DNA of 64,000 nt, from contig NC_054881.1 of assembly GCF_018320785.1 (NCBI RefSeq), positions 13,702,275 through 13,766,274 of the forward strand. Reading direction: 5' to 3'. Below, piece after piece: positions 35,780-49,231 of this stretch (the first letter of the stretch is position 1; each line of letters opens with the position of its first letter). Source of the stretch: Cheilinus undulatus (taxonomy: Eukaryota > Chordata > Actinopteri > Labriformes > Labridae). The position numbers were made by a program, and so were the translations under genes. The notes under the pieces are model-generated. The model saw nothing but the letters and a program-made list of their open reading frames with translations. It had not been told where the DNA came from and did not search any database.

Positions 35780-38700
35780 ATGGAGTTACTTCCTGTGCTT
35801 GACCCAGTAGATAAGCCAAAAGGAGGACTATGGTGAGTAAAGTCAGTTTATATACTTGCTCTTGGATATGAAGATACAAAATTCTTGCTGAACTTGTCTT
35901 GTCCGCAGGTATTCTCTGATACCCAGAGGAAGTGCTCCAGGTGTTAGTGTGGGTCACACCTGCACCTATATCCCATCTGAAGATGAAGGAAAAGGCAGAA
36001 TCCTGATTGTTGGAGGAGCAAACCCAAGTGGCAGTTTCTCACATTCAGATATCATAAATCTAGGTAAAAGGACCAATCTGTGCAGAAATGATATGGTTAC
36101 TGGCAATTTACAAAGCATATGCAGATATGGAGCTATCCTTCTTTGCTTTCACTGTGGAGAAGAATTCACATATGTACTTTTGTGGATACAGTTCACTGAT
36201 TGAAAATTTGTTCAGGAAGCTAATAAAGTAAAATTAAAACAAATTTAACCTAGGCAAGGTAGGTGTATGATCTATTTGTCATATAACCCAAGATTATTGC
36301 TCATGCAAATTTAATTGGATGAAATTTAATTTACAAAGTAAGATTGGGAGTTCAATGAGGGGAGATGCAAGCATTGTGCAAAGTGTCACTTGTCATGTCA
36401 AAATATTGCTTAACACTTTTCTTCACATTTTTCTACCTGAAACTCAATTTAGAAAAAACCCACTTTGCTTGTCGTTTGTTGTGCACTTTGCAGTGTTAAC
36501 TGTGTGATTTATAATTGATTTCATTAGTGTTTTTTATTTTTGCCTCTCTGACTCACCTAGATAACCACGAATGGGACATCCCAGAATGGGAAGGCTTGGA
36601 GCCACGTTATGAACACTGCTGCTTTGTGCCAGAAAGCTGCCCTCAGAGCTTGTGGGTGTTTGGAGGGGCACAGCAGAGTGGCAATCGCAACTGTATACAG
36701 AATTTACAGCTAACAGGTAATCATCTATTCAAGTTCATCTAAGAATCTCTCATTTTTATTTGTAAAATGTGCTCAGATTGTTCAGAGTTTAATCAGTCAA
36801 CAGTACTTTGATTTTTTTTTTCTAAATTTGTTTGGGAATTGATCTGGGCTTTCTGAAGACACATGGAGTAGTCAACCTGTTGGAAAAATTAGACAGCCAG
36901 TGGGGTCAGAAAGCTTAATCCTCTGGTTTATTAAACCCAGTGTGGAACAAGTATGAAATGGAAATCTGGGGTTCCTCCCCCAAGAAATGTCAAGCATCCA
37001 ACACATGATTCCCCACAATCTGGTAAATATAAAAGCAACAGTCTAGGGTGGGAATTCAGTTATGAAAAAGGAAAACACAAAGTTATCAACTTATTATTAA
37101 CAAAAGGTGACAAGATTTGATTATTTACATTTTTATTATGATGTTGGAAACCAGGGTTTTAATGTAAAAGACAAATCATATTATTTAATTATGTTTACCT
37201 CTTTTAACACTTGATTTATAAACTCTGAGTTGGAAACCTAAGTCACAAACCTTAAATAACAACAAAATAAAACTGTTGATGATTCTACCATAAAAAAAAG
37301 AGGATTAGGTCTATGTTTATGTAACAAAGAGACATTTTAATCCAAAATTACTTGTTTTTAAAGATAATACACAGTTACAATGAGTTAAAAATGTACAAGA
37401 AAATAAATCACAGCTTGGTAGCAAACAATGTATTCAGTCAGCAGCAGGAAAAAAGTAGCTGGCTGTAATTAGGTAATTAATTGTCAGCTGGTGCTTGTGG
37501 AAATCCCTGAATTAATGCCAGATTAAAAAAATGGCAAGCAAGGCTTATTTTAATCTTACTCTGCCTTTTGTACAAATTTGTCATAGATCTTGGTATTCTC
37601 CTTAAATATTTTCATCTTTTTTTGCTAATTACCAGGAATAAATTTCCTTTACTTGTTCAATATGCACTCTGAAATATAAGATTGTTTTTATATGTATGAA
37701 ATTGGCAGAATAATCTGAATGCACATAGCCACTTTTCAAAAATTCAAACATATATGAATAATAAGGTTTATTTGAAAGTCTGATTTTGTAGGTTTTTCAC
37801 TTATTTTGTGTTTATTTTCATTATCCCTAAAAGCCATCCCAGATTCCTCTTCTACTCCCCCAAAGACGAAAACAAAAAGCTGCTTTCTTCCAGGGCAAAA
37901 TTGAATGTACAGACCTACACTAAGTATTATAAAGGCACCATAAACGTGAATAAACAAAATCTTTTATCTAATCCAGTACTTCTAAAACCTAAAGTGTTGA
38001 TGATTTTACTGAAACTTGGCAAATATGCAAGAAGAATTTGGCCCCGATAAAGAAATTAAGTTAAAAGGGAATAAAAAACAAAGTAAACATTTATTTCTTC
38101 CTTGTTTGGGAAAAACTCTAACTTTTAAGTTCATAGTACTTGTGCTAAGAAATATACAACACATAATTTCAGTTCTGACATACACCGTATTGCCAAAAGT
38201 ATTCGCTCACCTGCTCTGACTCCCATATGAACTTAAGTGACATTCCATTCTTAATCCATAGGGTTTAATATGACGTCGGCCACCCTTTGCAGCTATAACA
38301 GCTTCAACTCTTCTGGGAAAACTTTCCACAAGGTTTAGGAGTGTGTTTTGGGGATTTTTGAACATTCTTCCAGAAGCGCATTTGTGAGGTCACACGCTGA
38401 TGTTGGATGAGAAGGCCTGGCACTCAGTCTCCGCTCTAATTCATCCCAAAGGTGTTCTATCAGGCCGAGGTCAGGACTCTGTGCAGGCCAGTCAAGTTCA
38501 TCCACACCAAACTCTCATCCTTGTCTTTATGGACCTTGCTTTGTGCACTGGTGCACAGTCATGTTGGAACAGGAAGGGGCTATCCCCAAACTGTTCCCAC
38601 AAAGTTGGGAGTATGGAATTGTCCAAAATCTCTTGGTATGCTGAAGCATTCAGAGTTCCTTTCACTGGAACTAAGGGGCCAAGCCCAGTTCCTGGAAAAC

Positions 38701-41700
38701 AACTCCACACCATAATCCCCCCTCCACCAAACTTTACACTTGGCACAATGCAGTCAGACGAAGTACCGTTCTCCTGGCAACCGCCAAACCCAGACTCGTC
38801 CGTTGGATTGCCAGATGGAGAAATGCGATTTATCACTCCAGAGAACGCGTCTCCACTGCTCTAGAGTCCAGTGGCAGCGTGCTTTACACCACTGCATCCA
38901 ACTCTTTGCACTGCACTTGGTGATGTTTGGCTTGGGTGCAGCTGCTCAGCTATGGAAACCCATTTCATTAAGTTCTCTCTGCACTGTTCTTGAGCTAACC
39001 TGAAGGCCACATGAAGTTTGGAGGTCTGTAGCGATTGACTCTGCAGAAAGTTGCCGACCTCTACGCACTATGCGCCTCAGCATCAGCTGACCCCACTCCA
39101 TCGTTTTAAGTGGCCTATCACTTCGTGGCTGAGTTGCTGTTGTTCCCAATCGCTTCCACTTTGTTATAATACCACTGACAGCTGACTGTGGACTATTTAG
39201 GCGCAAGGAAATTTCACGACTGGACTTGTTGCACAGGTGGCATCCTATCACAGTACCACGCTGGAATTCACTGAGCTCCTGAGAGCGACCCATTCTTTCA
39301 CAAATGTTTGTAGAAACAGTGTGCATGCCTAGGTGCTTGATTTTATACACCTTTGGCCATGGAAGTGATTGGAACACCCATTTTATTTATTTGGATGGGT
39401 GAGTGAATACGTTTGGCAATATAGTGTATATAAACATAGTAAATATCAAGAGACTGAAGTCCACAGTCAGAAATCTCCTCTTTTTCTGCTATGGATCTGC
39501 ATCTTTACACAAAAAGAGCTAATAAACGGTTTTGTATGAAAGTAGCAGTCAGACGTACTAGAAAAAATTCAGACTCTGCCCTCCCTCATAAAATGATTTT
39601 GATCTTTCAAGTGTAGAGAATAAGTCTATAAACGTTACAGCTTCACTTTGTTTTTAATTGTGTCCAGTTTAGTTGCCGTCGTCTGAATATGCTGACTGAT
39701 GTTGTAGTTTGTAACGATTTATTTCTGTGAACTTATTTCTGTGTCACCAGACAGTGATTCTTGCTGGAAAAGTGTATCAGTGAATGGCAAGCCCCCCAGT
39801 CCCAGGACATATCACACCAACTCGGCCTGCCTCGGGGACAGACTTTATGTCTTTTCTGGTGGGGAAGCAGGAGCTGCACCGGTCTCAGACCCAGCACTTC
39901 ATATATTTGATACAGGTTTGTGCTGACTTTATCAGTTGATCAATAGAGTTCTGTCATGCAGTGCTCTACAATGGTACAAGCATTGATTCTGTGTTAGATA
40001 ATAATGGACAGAATGCTTCAGCCGGTGAAAAAAAAAACTTGTAGAGCACTGAATCTCTGTACCACATGTGTAACTTCCTCCAAGGACACACTGTAAGCAC
40101 AACCCAGGCTAAATTAAATGTGTTCTATACTGTAGTCTCTATTAACTTCTCAGAAAACACAAACACCTCAGCCACTTGTGCATACATGCAGACAGCCACA
40201 GAGCTTATCAGAAAAGTTTGGATATATGCAAGTAAAAGAAAATCAAAGAGTGAAGGCTGGGTTCAATATTTAAATACATTTTCTTTTTATTTTAGGAAAA
40301 GCTGTCAATAAATGATAAAATAACTAGATCTGAAAGGTGATGGTAAAAAACTACACATATTTTGTTGCTATTTAAAGGTGCTTTACATTTAATACATGCA
40401 AAAATCATGTGGACCCCAATAATTAACTGAGTTTTTGGATATTATACGTTACGTTATTTGTTTTTATAACATATTTTGGAATATTCCACATACATAACTG
40501 TATATCCATACTATAGTTTATATGTATATGTAACAGAATGCATATGTGTATACTGTTTTTAACCTGATTTTTCATCTTTTTTTGGACCAGTGTTGCTGTG
40601 TAATTGCTACTATACAAGAATTTGTATTTATAGTGCAACGTTTTATCTTTTTTTTATTCTTAATGCACATTTGCAGAGAAACTTGCGTATCTAGACTGTG
40701 AAAAATACTGGAAAAACCCTTAGTCAGCCATTGGGTTTCTGATGAGGGGTTTTTGAGTCCAAGCCGGGCATTTTGAATACACCATCTATAACTAATTTTA
40801 GATCAACCTGGTAACAAAGAGGAGAAGCAGAAGTGGTAAACATCGTGCCAGCTTGCAGTTCTATCAGCCATTCCTCTAATTATGCATAACTCAATGCACC
40901 CTAAAGGCGTTAACCATTCTGGTCAAAATATTTTTTGCCTGGATTTTTTGCAGTTTCAGTGCTGTATATTTTGTATTCAAGTCCTGCTTTTCTTGTTCTG
41001 TGTTGTAAATATCACGTTACTACTGCTACAGTCATCTTAATTTCCTCCAGGTGTCACTGAAGTAATCTAGCTGTTGACAATAGTAACTGAACATGAAATA
41101 ACCTTTATGTTTTTTCCCACAGTGTCTTCCGCCTGGTCCCAACCAGAAACTCAAGGCAAACAGCCACCAGCCAGACATGGCCACGTTATCGTAGCAGCAG
41201 GTCCAAAGATCTACATTCACGGAGGCATGGCTGGGGAAAAATTCTACAACGATATGTACTCTCTTGATACAAGTAAGCCAGATAGGTATCTCCTGGATCA
41301 GAACAATGTATATCTACTTCCCAGCTTTCTCACATCTTAGATAATACTAGACAAAATGAAGAGCCTCAGAACTTGATCATTTCAAGAGGTTTTTTGCTTG
41401 AAAATAAAAACAAGGTGTCTTTCGTTCAAAGGAAACATGAAGTGGGAGAAGGTGCAGACCAAAGGAGACATCCCACCAGGAGTAGCAGCCCATTCAGCTG
41501 TGGCGCTGGGCAAGAACATCTACATATTTGGGGGGATGACTGCAGATGGAGCAGGCAACTCCATGTACAGATTCAACACAGGTACCTAATATTTAAGAAA
41601 TCTATCACTTTATTTGTAGCTTTTTCTGTATAAATACATGCATTACTGTTTTTAGAAATGTTAAGGAGCACTTTACTCATTAAATATTAGCCTTAAAGTT

Positions 41701-41948
41701 TACCCTCCATTGTTATTCCCATTTTTGCAGACAAGAGTCGATGGGCCCTAAAGAAGTTTGAAGGTGATTTGCCCCCCAACCGTCTGGACCACTCCATGTG
41801 TTTACTGCCTTGGAAGATGTGTAAGGAAAACAAAGAGCAATCTGGAAACCCAGCAGCATCAGAGACAATATATTTAGCCTTTGTATTTGGAGGGATGGAC
41901 ACCCAGGGTGTCATTCATAATGACTGTGTTGTTACAGTGGTTACATGA
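35780..41948 (+). CDS. rabepk: Rab9 effector protein with Kelch motifs (rabepk/p40), complete, 7 coding exons
   Basis: Coding exons are 35780-35832, 35909-36063, 36561-36716, 39751-39915, 41123-41272, 41432-41581 and 41731-41948. All junctions are GT-AG and phases agree, giving 348 residues ending VVT before TGA (human RABEPK has 372). It begins [18 protein letters not shown], close to human MKQLPVLEPGDKP. Six Kelch-type Gly-Gly pairs are visible: [40 protein letters not shown] and FVFGGMDT, forming a beta-propeller. In mammals the protein binds Rab9-GTP and supports endosome-to-Golgi return of mannose-6-phosphate receptors. The C-terminal acidic insert of human is shorter here. A Tc1 element sits in intron 3. 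The start lies in good context (GCCATGG). Confidence 0.96.
36717..38180. other. rabepk intron 3, left part
   Basis: This is AT-rich intron with the inverted repeat partner at 37648-37775. I see no exon or RNA gene. Confidence 0.5.
37648..37775. repeat. dispersed repeat, partner of 33845-33990 (inverted)
   Basis: This is the reverse-complement copy of the block at 33845-33990, including CACATAGCCACTTTTCAAAAA and CTTGTTCAATATGCACTCTG. Confidence 0.65.
38181..39428 (-). mobile_element. Tc1-like transposon in rabepk intron 3
   Basis: Both ends are present: TA-CACCGTATTGCCAAAAGTATTC on the left and GAATACGTTTGGCAATATAGTG-TA on the right. A minus-strand transposase reading spans about 39293-38430. 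It begins [20 protein letters not shown], with helix-turn-helix segments next. The DDE part includes [20 protein letters not shown] and the Glu of LIEHLWDEL. The reading frame shifts between the N- and C-terminal parts, so it is a pseudogene. It lies antisense to rabepk. Confidence 0.85.
39916..41122. other. rabepk intron 4
   Basis: This intron sequence has no recognisable element apart from T-rich tracts. Its open frames look random. Confidence 0.5.
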
Positions 41949-42021
41949 TGGAACATTTTTCAAAACACTCATGCATTGAAGATGCTTTTTTTTTTACCAT
42001 TAATGAAGATCAGAGCTGAAG

Positions 42022-42027
42022 AATAAA
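42022..42027 (+). terminator. rabepk: rabepk polyadenylation signal
   Basis: AATAAA lies 74 bp after the rabepk stop codon. A second plus-strand AATAAA occurs near 42168. The hspa5-A signal on the other strand is about 105 bp away, so the two messages end tail to tail and may overlap. Confidence 0.65.
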
Positions 42028-42126
42028 TCTTTGTGATACAAGACAAGGCTGCAGATATAATTCAAATTGAGTGAAAGTGAGAGTGAATGCAAGGACGGAC
42101 AACCAAGTTGCATTTTGTATCAAACA

Positions 42127-45642
<3,516 letters not shown>

Positions 45643-45910
45643 CTAGAGAAGACATAACTCGTTAGAACAACGTGGCCTTACGCTCCTGACGTGTTATCCC
45701 CGCCTTCCTTGTTCACCATGTTAACAGGTAATGCTAATGCTAAATGTCATTTTCTAGAACTCAGACTCATGCAAGAGAAGTGTGGTCTTTTCCAATTAGA
45801 TAAAAAAACCATCAACCGACTAAATCCGGAATGAACATGGGTCAATGGGTGGAGCTAAACTGTCTCCTTTCAGCGTTCACAACCCTGACTAGTTTTTTTC
45901 CCACCCGCTG

Positions 45911-46079
45911 GTGTTCTGTCATTTTTAGCTACCCATCAAAAATTGCTACCGTGTGGTTCTGCACATGCACCCTACGCCATCAGCGTCATGCCCATAAGGG
46001 TTAAGGTTAGGGTAGGGTCAGGGTAGTCGATAGACGTGTTTATTGGATAAAGCATCGGTAGCAAAATCTGACAGAACAC
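45911..46079. mobile_element. short palindromic MITE in hspa5-A 5' UTR intron
   Basis: The ends GTGTTCTGTCATTTTTAGCTACC and GGTAGCAAAATCTGACAGAACAC are inverted repeats. Copy B lacks this element at the matching place and has about 180 bp of different sequence instead. The interior contains TTAGGGTAGGGTCAGGGTAG, which looks telomere-like but is short and irregular. Confidence 0.6.
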
Positions 46080-46122
46080 TAGCTTAATCAGAATGAAAAA
46101 TGCATCAAAATGACATCAAATG

Positions 46123-47754
46123 TACAGTCCCTGACAAAAGTCTTGTCCCATGAGGACATAGTAAGTTAAAATGGCATATAACTTTATTTCTAATCAATCG
46201 ATTGTTAAAATAAATGTTTCATTTTAATGTCAAGGGCTTTCACATTAATAACTGGGTGCCAAACGAAACCGTCAAAAAGTGTCCTGATATTCACAGCTTG
46301 GTAAAGCCCATAACGTCTGTTTTTGCAAGGACAAAAGTCTTGTCCTGTCTTTAAATGATTCAACCAATCACAGATTAGAGCTTCACCTGTGACAAATACT
46401 GTAATTAACACATTCCCAGGTGTGTATAAAAATAACCCCAGCACACCAGTCCTTCATGTGAAGTGTAACCTGACCTCTGACAACATGCCAAAGATTCAAC
46501 CACAGACCAAAGTGCTGATCATCAAGAACCTGAAGACCAGGTCTGCTCCTGAGGTGGCAGACATCTTTAATGTATCCAAACGTCAAGTGGAGAGGATAAG
46601 ACAAAGATCTGAAGAAACTGGGGATGTTCATGACAAGCCCAGGTCAGGCAGACCCTGCAAGACAACTGTTCGAGAGGACTGTTTGTTGCTTCAGCAGTCC
46701 AGGGCCAGCCCATTTTCAACTGCAGCCGAACTACATGTGAATTTCTCACCAGAAACCCCTGTATCTACAAGAAAAGTTTGTTGAATTCTCTCACGCAGTG
46801 GTTTCCATGGCCGAATTAGTGCTCAAAAACCAGCATTAAACAGAAGACAACAAAAAAATCGTGTCACATTTGCCAAGGCCCACAGCTTGCAGAAAGGATG
46901 CACAGTGGAAAAGTGGCAGAAGGTTGATTTTTCTGATGAATCATCCAATGAACTGCATCCCAATCGACGTAAATGCTGTAGAAGACCTGTTGGAACCCGC
47001 ATGGACCCAAGATTCACCCAGAAAACACTCAAGTTTGGTGGAGGAAAAATCATGGTTTGGGGTTACATCCAGTATGGGGGTGTGCGAGAGATCTGCAGAG
47101 TGCATGGCAACATCAACAGCCTGAAGTATCAAGAAATTCTTGCTGCCCATTACATTCCAAACCACAAGAGGGAGCAAATTCTGCAGCAGGATGGCGCTCC
47201 TTCTCATACTTCAGCATCCACGTTGAAGTTCCTGAAAGCAAAGAAGGTCAAGGTGCTCCAGGATTGGCCAGCCCAGTCACCAGACATGAATATTATTGAG
47301 CATGTCTGGGGTAAAATGAAGGAGGAGGCTTGGAAGATGAAACCAAAGAATCTTGAAGAACTCTGGGAGTCCTGCAAGACAGCTTTCTTTGCCATTCCAT
47401 ATGAAGTTATGTGAGTCATTGCCGAGACGTATGGATGCAGTCCTCCAAGCTCATGGGAGTCACACAAGATATTGTTTTTTGCAAGGTATCATGACTTTAT
47501 GTTCTGATATTATTGTATCATGTTTGTGTATTTGACAAGACTTTTGTCCAAGTGAAATCTGACCCTTCTTTCCTACTTAAATGATAAAATTCAATGAATG
47601 ATACAAAACTTTATTTTGGTATAATAAACATTATCTAGAGGGCTTTGCCTTTCATATAAGCCATTTCTGATTTCAGTTGGTCAACTACAAGTCAAGTTGT
47701 TATCTGTTGTTCCTACAACTTGGATAAGGTGCAAGACTTTTGTCAGGGACTGTA
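46123..47754 (+). mobile_element. Tc1-like transposon with IR/DR ends in hspa5-A 5' UTR intron
   Basis: The outer ends CAGTCCCTGACAAAAGTCTTG form perfect inverted repeats next to TA. Second inner copies of GACAAAAGTCTTGTCC lie near 46333 and 47537, giving the IR/DR layout known from Sleeping Beauty-type elements. The plus-strand transposase starts MPKIQPQTKVLIIKNLKTRS near 46486 and has a paired-like helix-turn-helix. A frame break near 46785-46890 separates it from the DDE part (GGGKIMVWGYI, QQDGAPSHTS, IIEHVWGKM). The catalytic Asp and Glu are kept, so it is dead only by the frame break. It is absent from copy B. Confidence 0.88.
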
Positions 47755-48957
47755 GGGTTGCCAACTTTTGTGCATAAAAATAAGGGATGCCCTGCACTCC
47801 TTGGGGCCACAGCCACCGTGGGCCATTGCCACATCTACTATTAATATTCTTTTTAGCTTTCTTGTGTAGGCCTACTAGTACTTAAAAAAAAACACTGATT
47901 TTAATCAGGTAATTTTTGAGAAAATTAGGCTTATTGTACTTTTGCCATATTACACAGCATTTAACGAAAACAAATGTTTAAAAAATGGTTATCCAAGCTT
48001 TTCATCACCATTCACCAGTTATTTTTCTTCTGTTTAAGTGAATTTTATTCAAAGACACTACACTTCTATATGAATACATTATTCTGTCAGTCTTCCTTCC
48101 CCTTTAAATCATAACTTAAAACAGCAATGTGAGGAGAGTTTGGACTGAAAAATTATCATATGTCAATTGTATATACCAAGATAGATCATTACATTTTTAT
48201 AAATTTGAATGTAGGGATCAATAGGCAAGTACTTAAAACTTTTTGAAACTTTTACATTGACATGAAAAATACACAGGAATCTCTACTGACAGTTTTAGTC
48301 TGGGCAAAAATGACTAGGTTAAATATTTTTTTTCTCTAAGGACTGTTTGATTTATTAATAAATGCTGGTTCTTTCAGCTTAGCTAAACTTCTATCACAGT
48401 TGTTTTCTTCTCGGAAGGGACACATGGCATCCGAAGCCACGCCCACTGCTCATTCCTTCTCTGAGCTGAGTGGAGAGGCAGGCTGACAGACAGAAAAACC
48501 TCATGATTCATGACGTTTTTGACGATTCATGATGTCCCATGAATGGAACTCCCATCAAAAAGGGCTTTAAAAGCTGTTATTATCAGTCTCAGGGCATGTT
48601 TTGGTAAAAAAGAACCGTGACACCACCGTATGTCTCTTTTGAGTCCTGAATCTGTGTTACTCTCTGGAACCTTTTTGTACGTCTGTCAGCCCACGGTGCT
48701 CCACAGAAAACACTTGAAAGCACAAACTGCATATGGATCTGTATTCACGTTCACCGCTGCTGTCTGACCAAGTGTTTACTTCTCCCGTTCACTTCCGTGC
48801 GTCTATAACTGCTCCAGCTTCAAGTGCTCGAAGTATCAGCCCCGCTCCGTGTTTTGCAAAGAGATGACCCGCCTTCCTCTGCCTCTGATTGGCTCTAAGT
48901 CTTAGCTGACCAATCGAACTGACGAATGCAACGGGTATTAACCAACTACCGGTCTTC
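47755..48957. other. copy-A-specific segment replacing the 5' UTR donor region
   Basis: These 1.2 kb have no counterpart in copy B. They begin GGGTTGCCAACTTTTGTGC directly after the Tc1 element and end before the shared TCTTCACGATGCCTCG. The last 100 bp include ATTGGCTC and GACCAATCG, two oppositely oriented CCAAT boxes in a GC-richer stretch, so this could carry promoter activity. Its origin is not identified. Confidence 0.45.
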
Positions 48958-49093
48958 ACGATGCCTCGAACAGCTTTTGCTTCTCACAGTAAAGCGTGTC
49001 TCTCCTGCTCGTCTTCTCTGTAGTCTTTGCTTTTTGAAGTGATGCTGAATGAACTGTGCTCTCTCTATATATAAGCCGTCACTTCTTCCCAAT

Positions 49094-49112
49094 CGCGGAG
49101 GCGCGCGATTTG
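49094..49112 (-). promoter_or_regulatory. degenerate ER stress response element, copy A
   Basis: The site aligned with the perfect ERSE of copy B reads CAAAT-N9-CCGCG. Both half sites carry a substitution while the nine-base spacer is unchanged. Confidence 0.75.
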
Positions 49113-49125
49113 CTCAGCAGTAGCT

Positions 49126-49145
49126 CGTTGGAACGCGCTGATTGG
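49126..49145 (-). promoter_or_regulatory. ER stress response element, copy A (kept)
   Basis: CCAAT, nine bases, CCAACG. This is the variant form also known in mammalian GRP78 promoters. NF-Y binds the CCAAT half and ATF6/XBP1 the other half. It is identical in copy B. Confidence 0.75.
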
Positions 49146-49231
49146 TTACCCCCGGCATGCTGGCCGCTGCTGATTTGCACACATCGGTTCATGGCGACGT
49201 CACGGCTTTTAAACACCGTGCCGGTGTTTCA

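Larger units (their letters stand above)
48958..49205 (-). promoter_or_regulatory. hspa5: hspa5-A promoter and first 5' UTR exon region
   Basis: Reading on the minus strand, there is a CRE-like CGTGACGTCGCC (49205-49194), an ERSE-type CCAAT-N9-CCAACG (49145-49126), a mutated second ERSE (49112-49094) and a TATA box CTTATATATAG (49075-49065). The transcription start is expected near 49040. The order matches known GRP78 promoters. The TATA-proximal element reads CAAAT-N9-CCGCG, losing both the NF-Y and ATF6 halves. The exon sequence is shared with copy B up to CATCGTGAAG and then diverges, so the copy-B splice donor is absent. Confidence 0.8.

Noticed and set aside
45990-46030. Interstitial telomere repeat
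   Set aside because: The TTAGGG-like units are few and irregular and lie inside a MITE.
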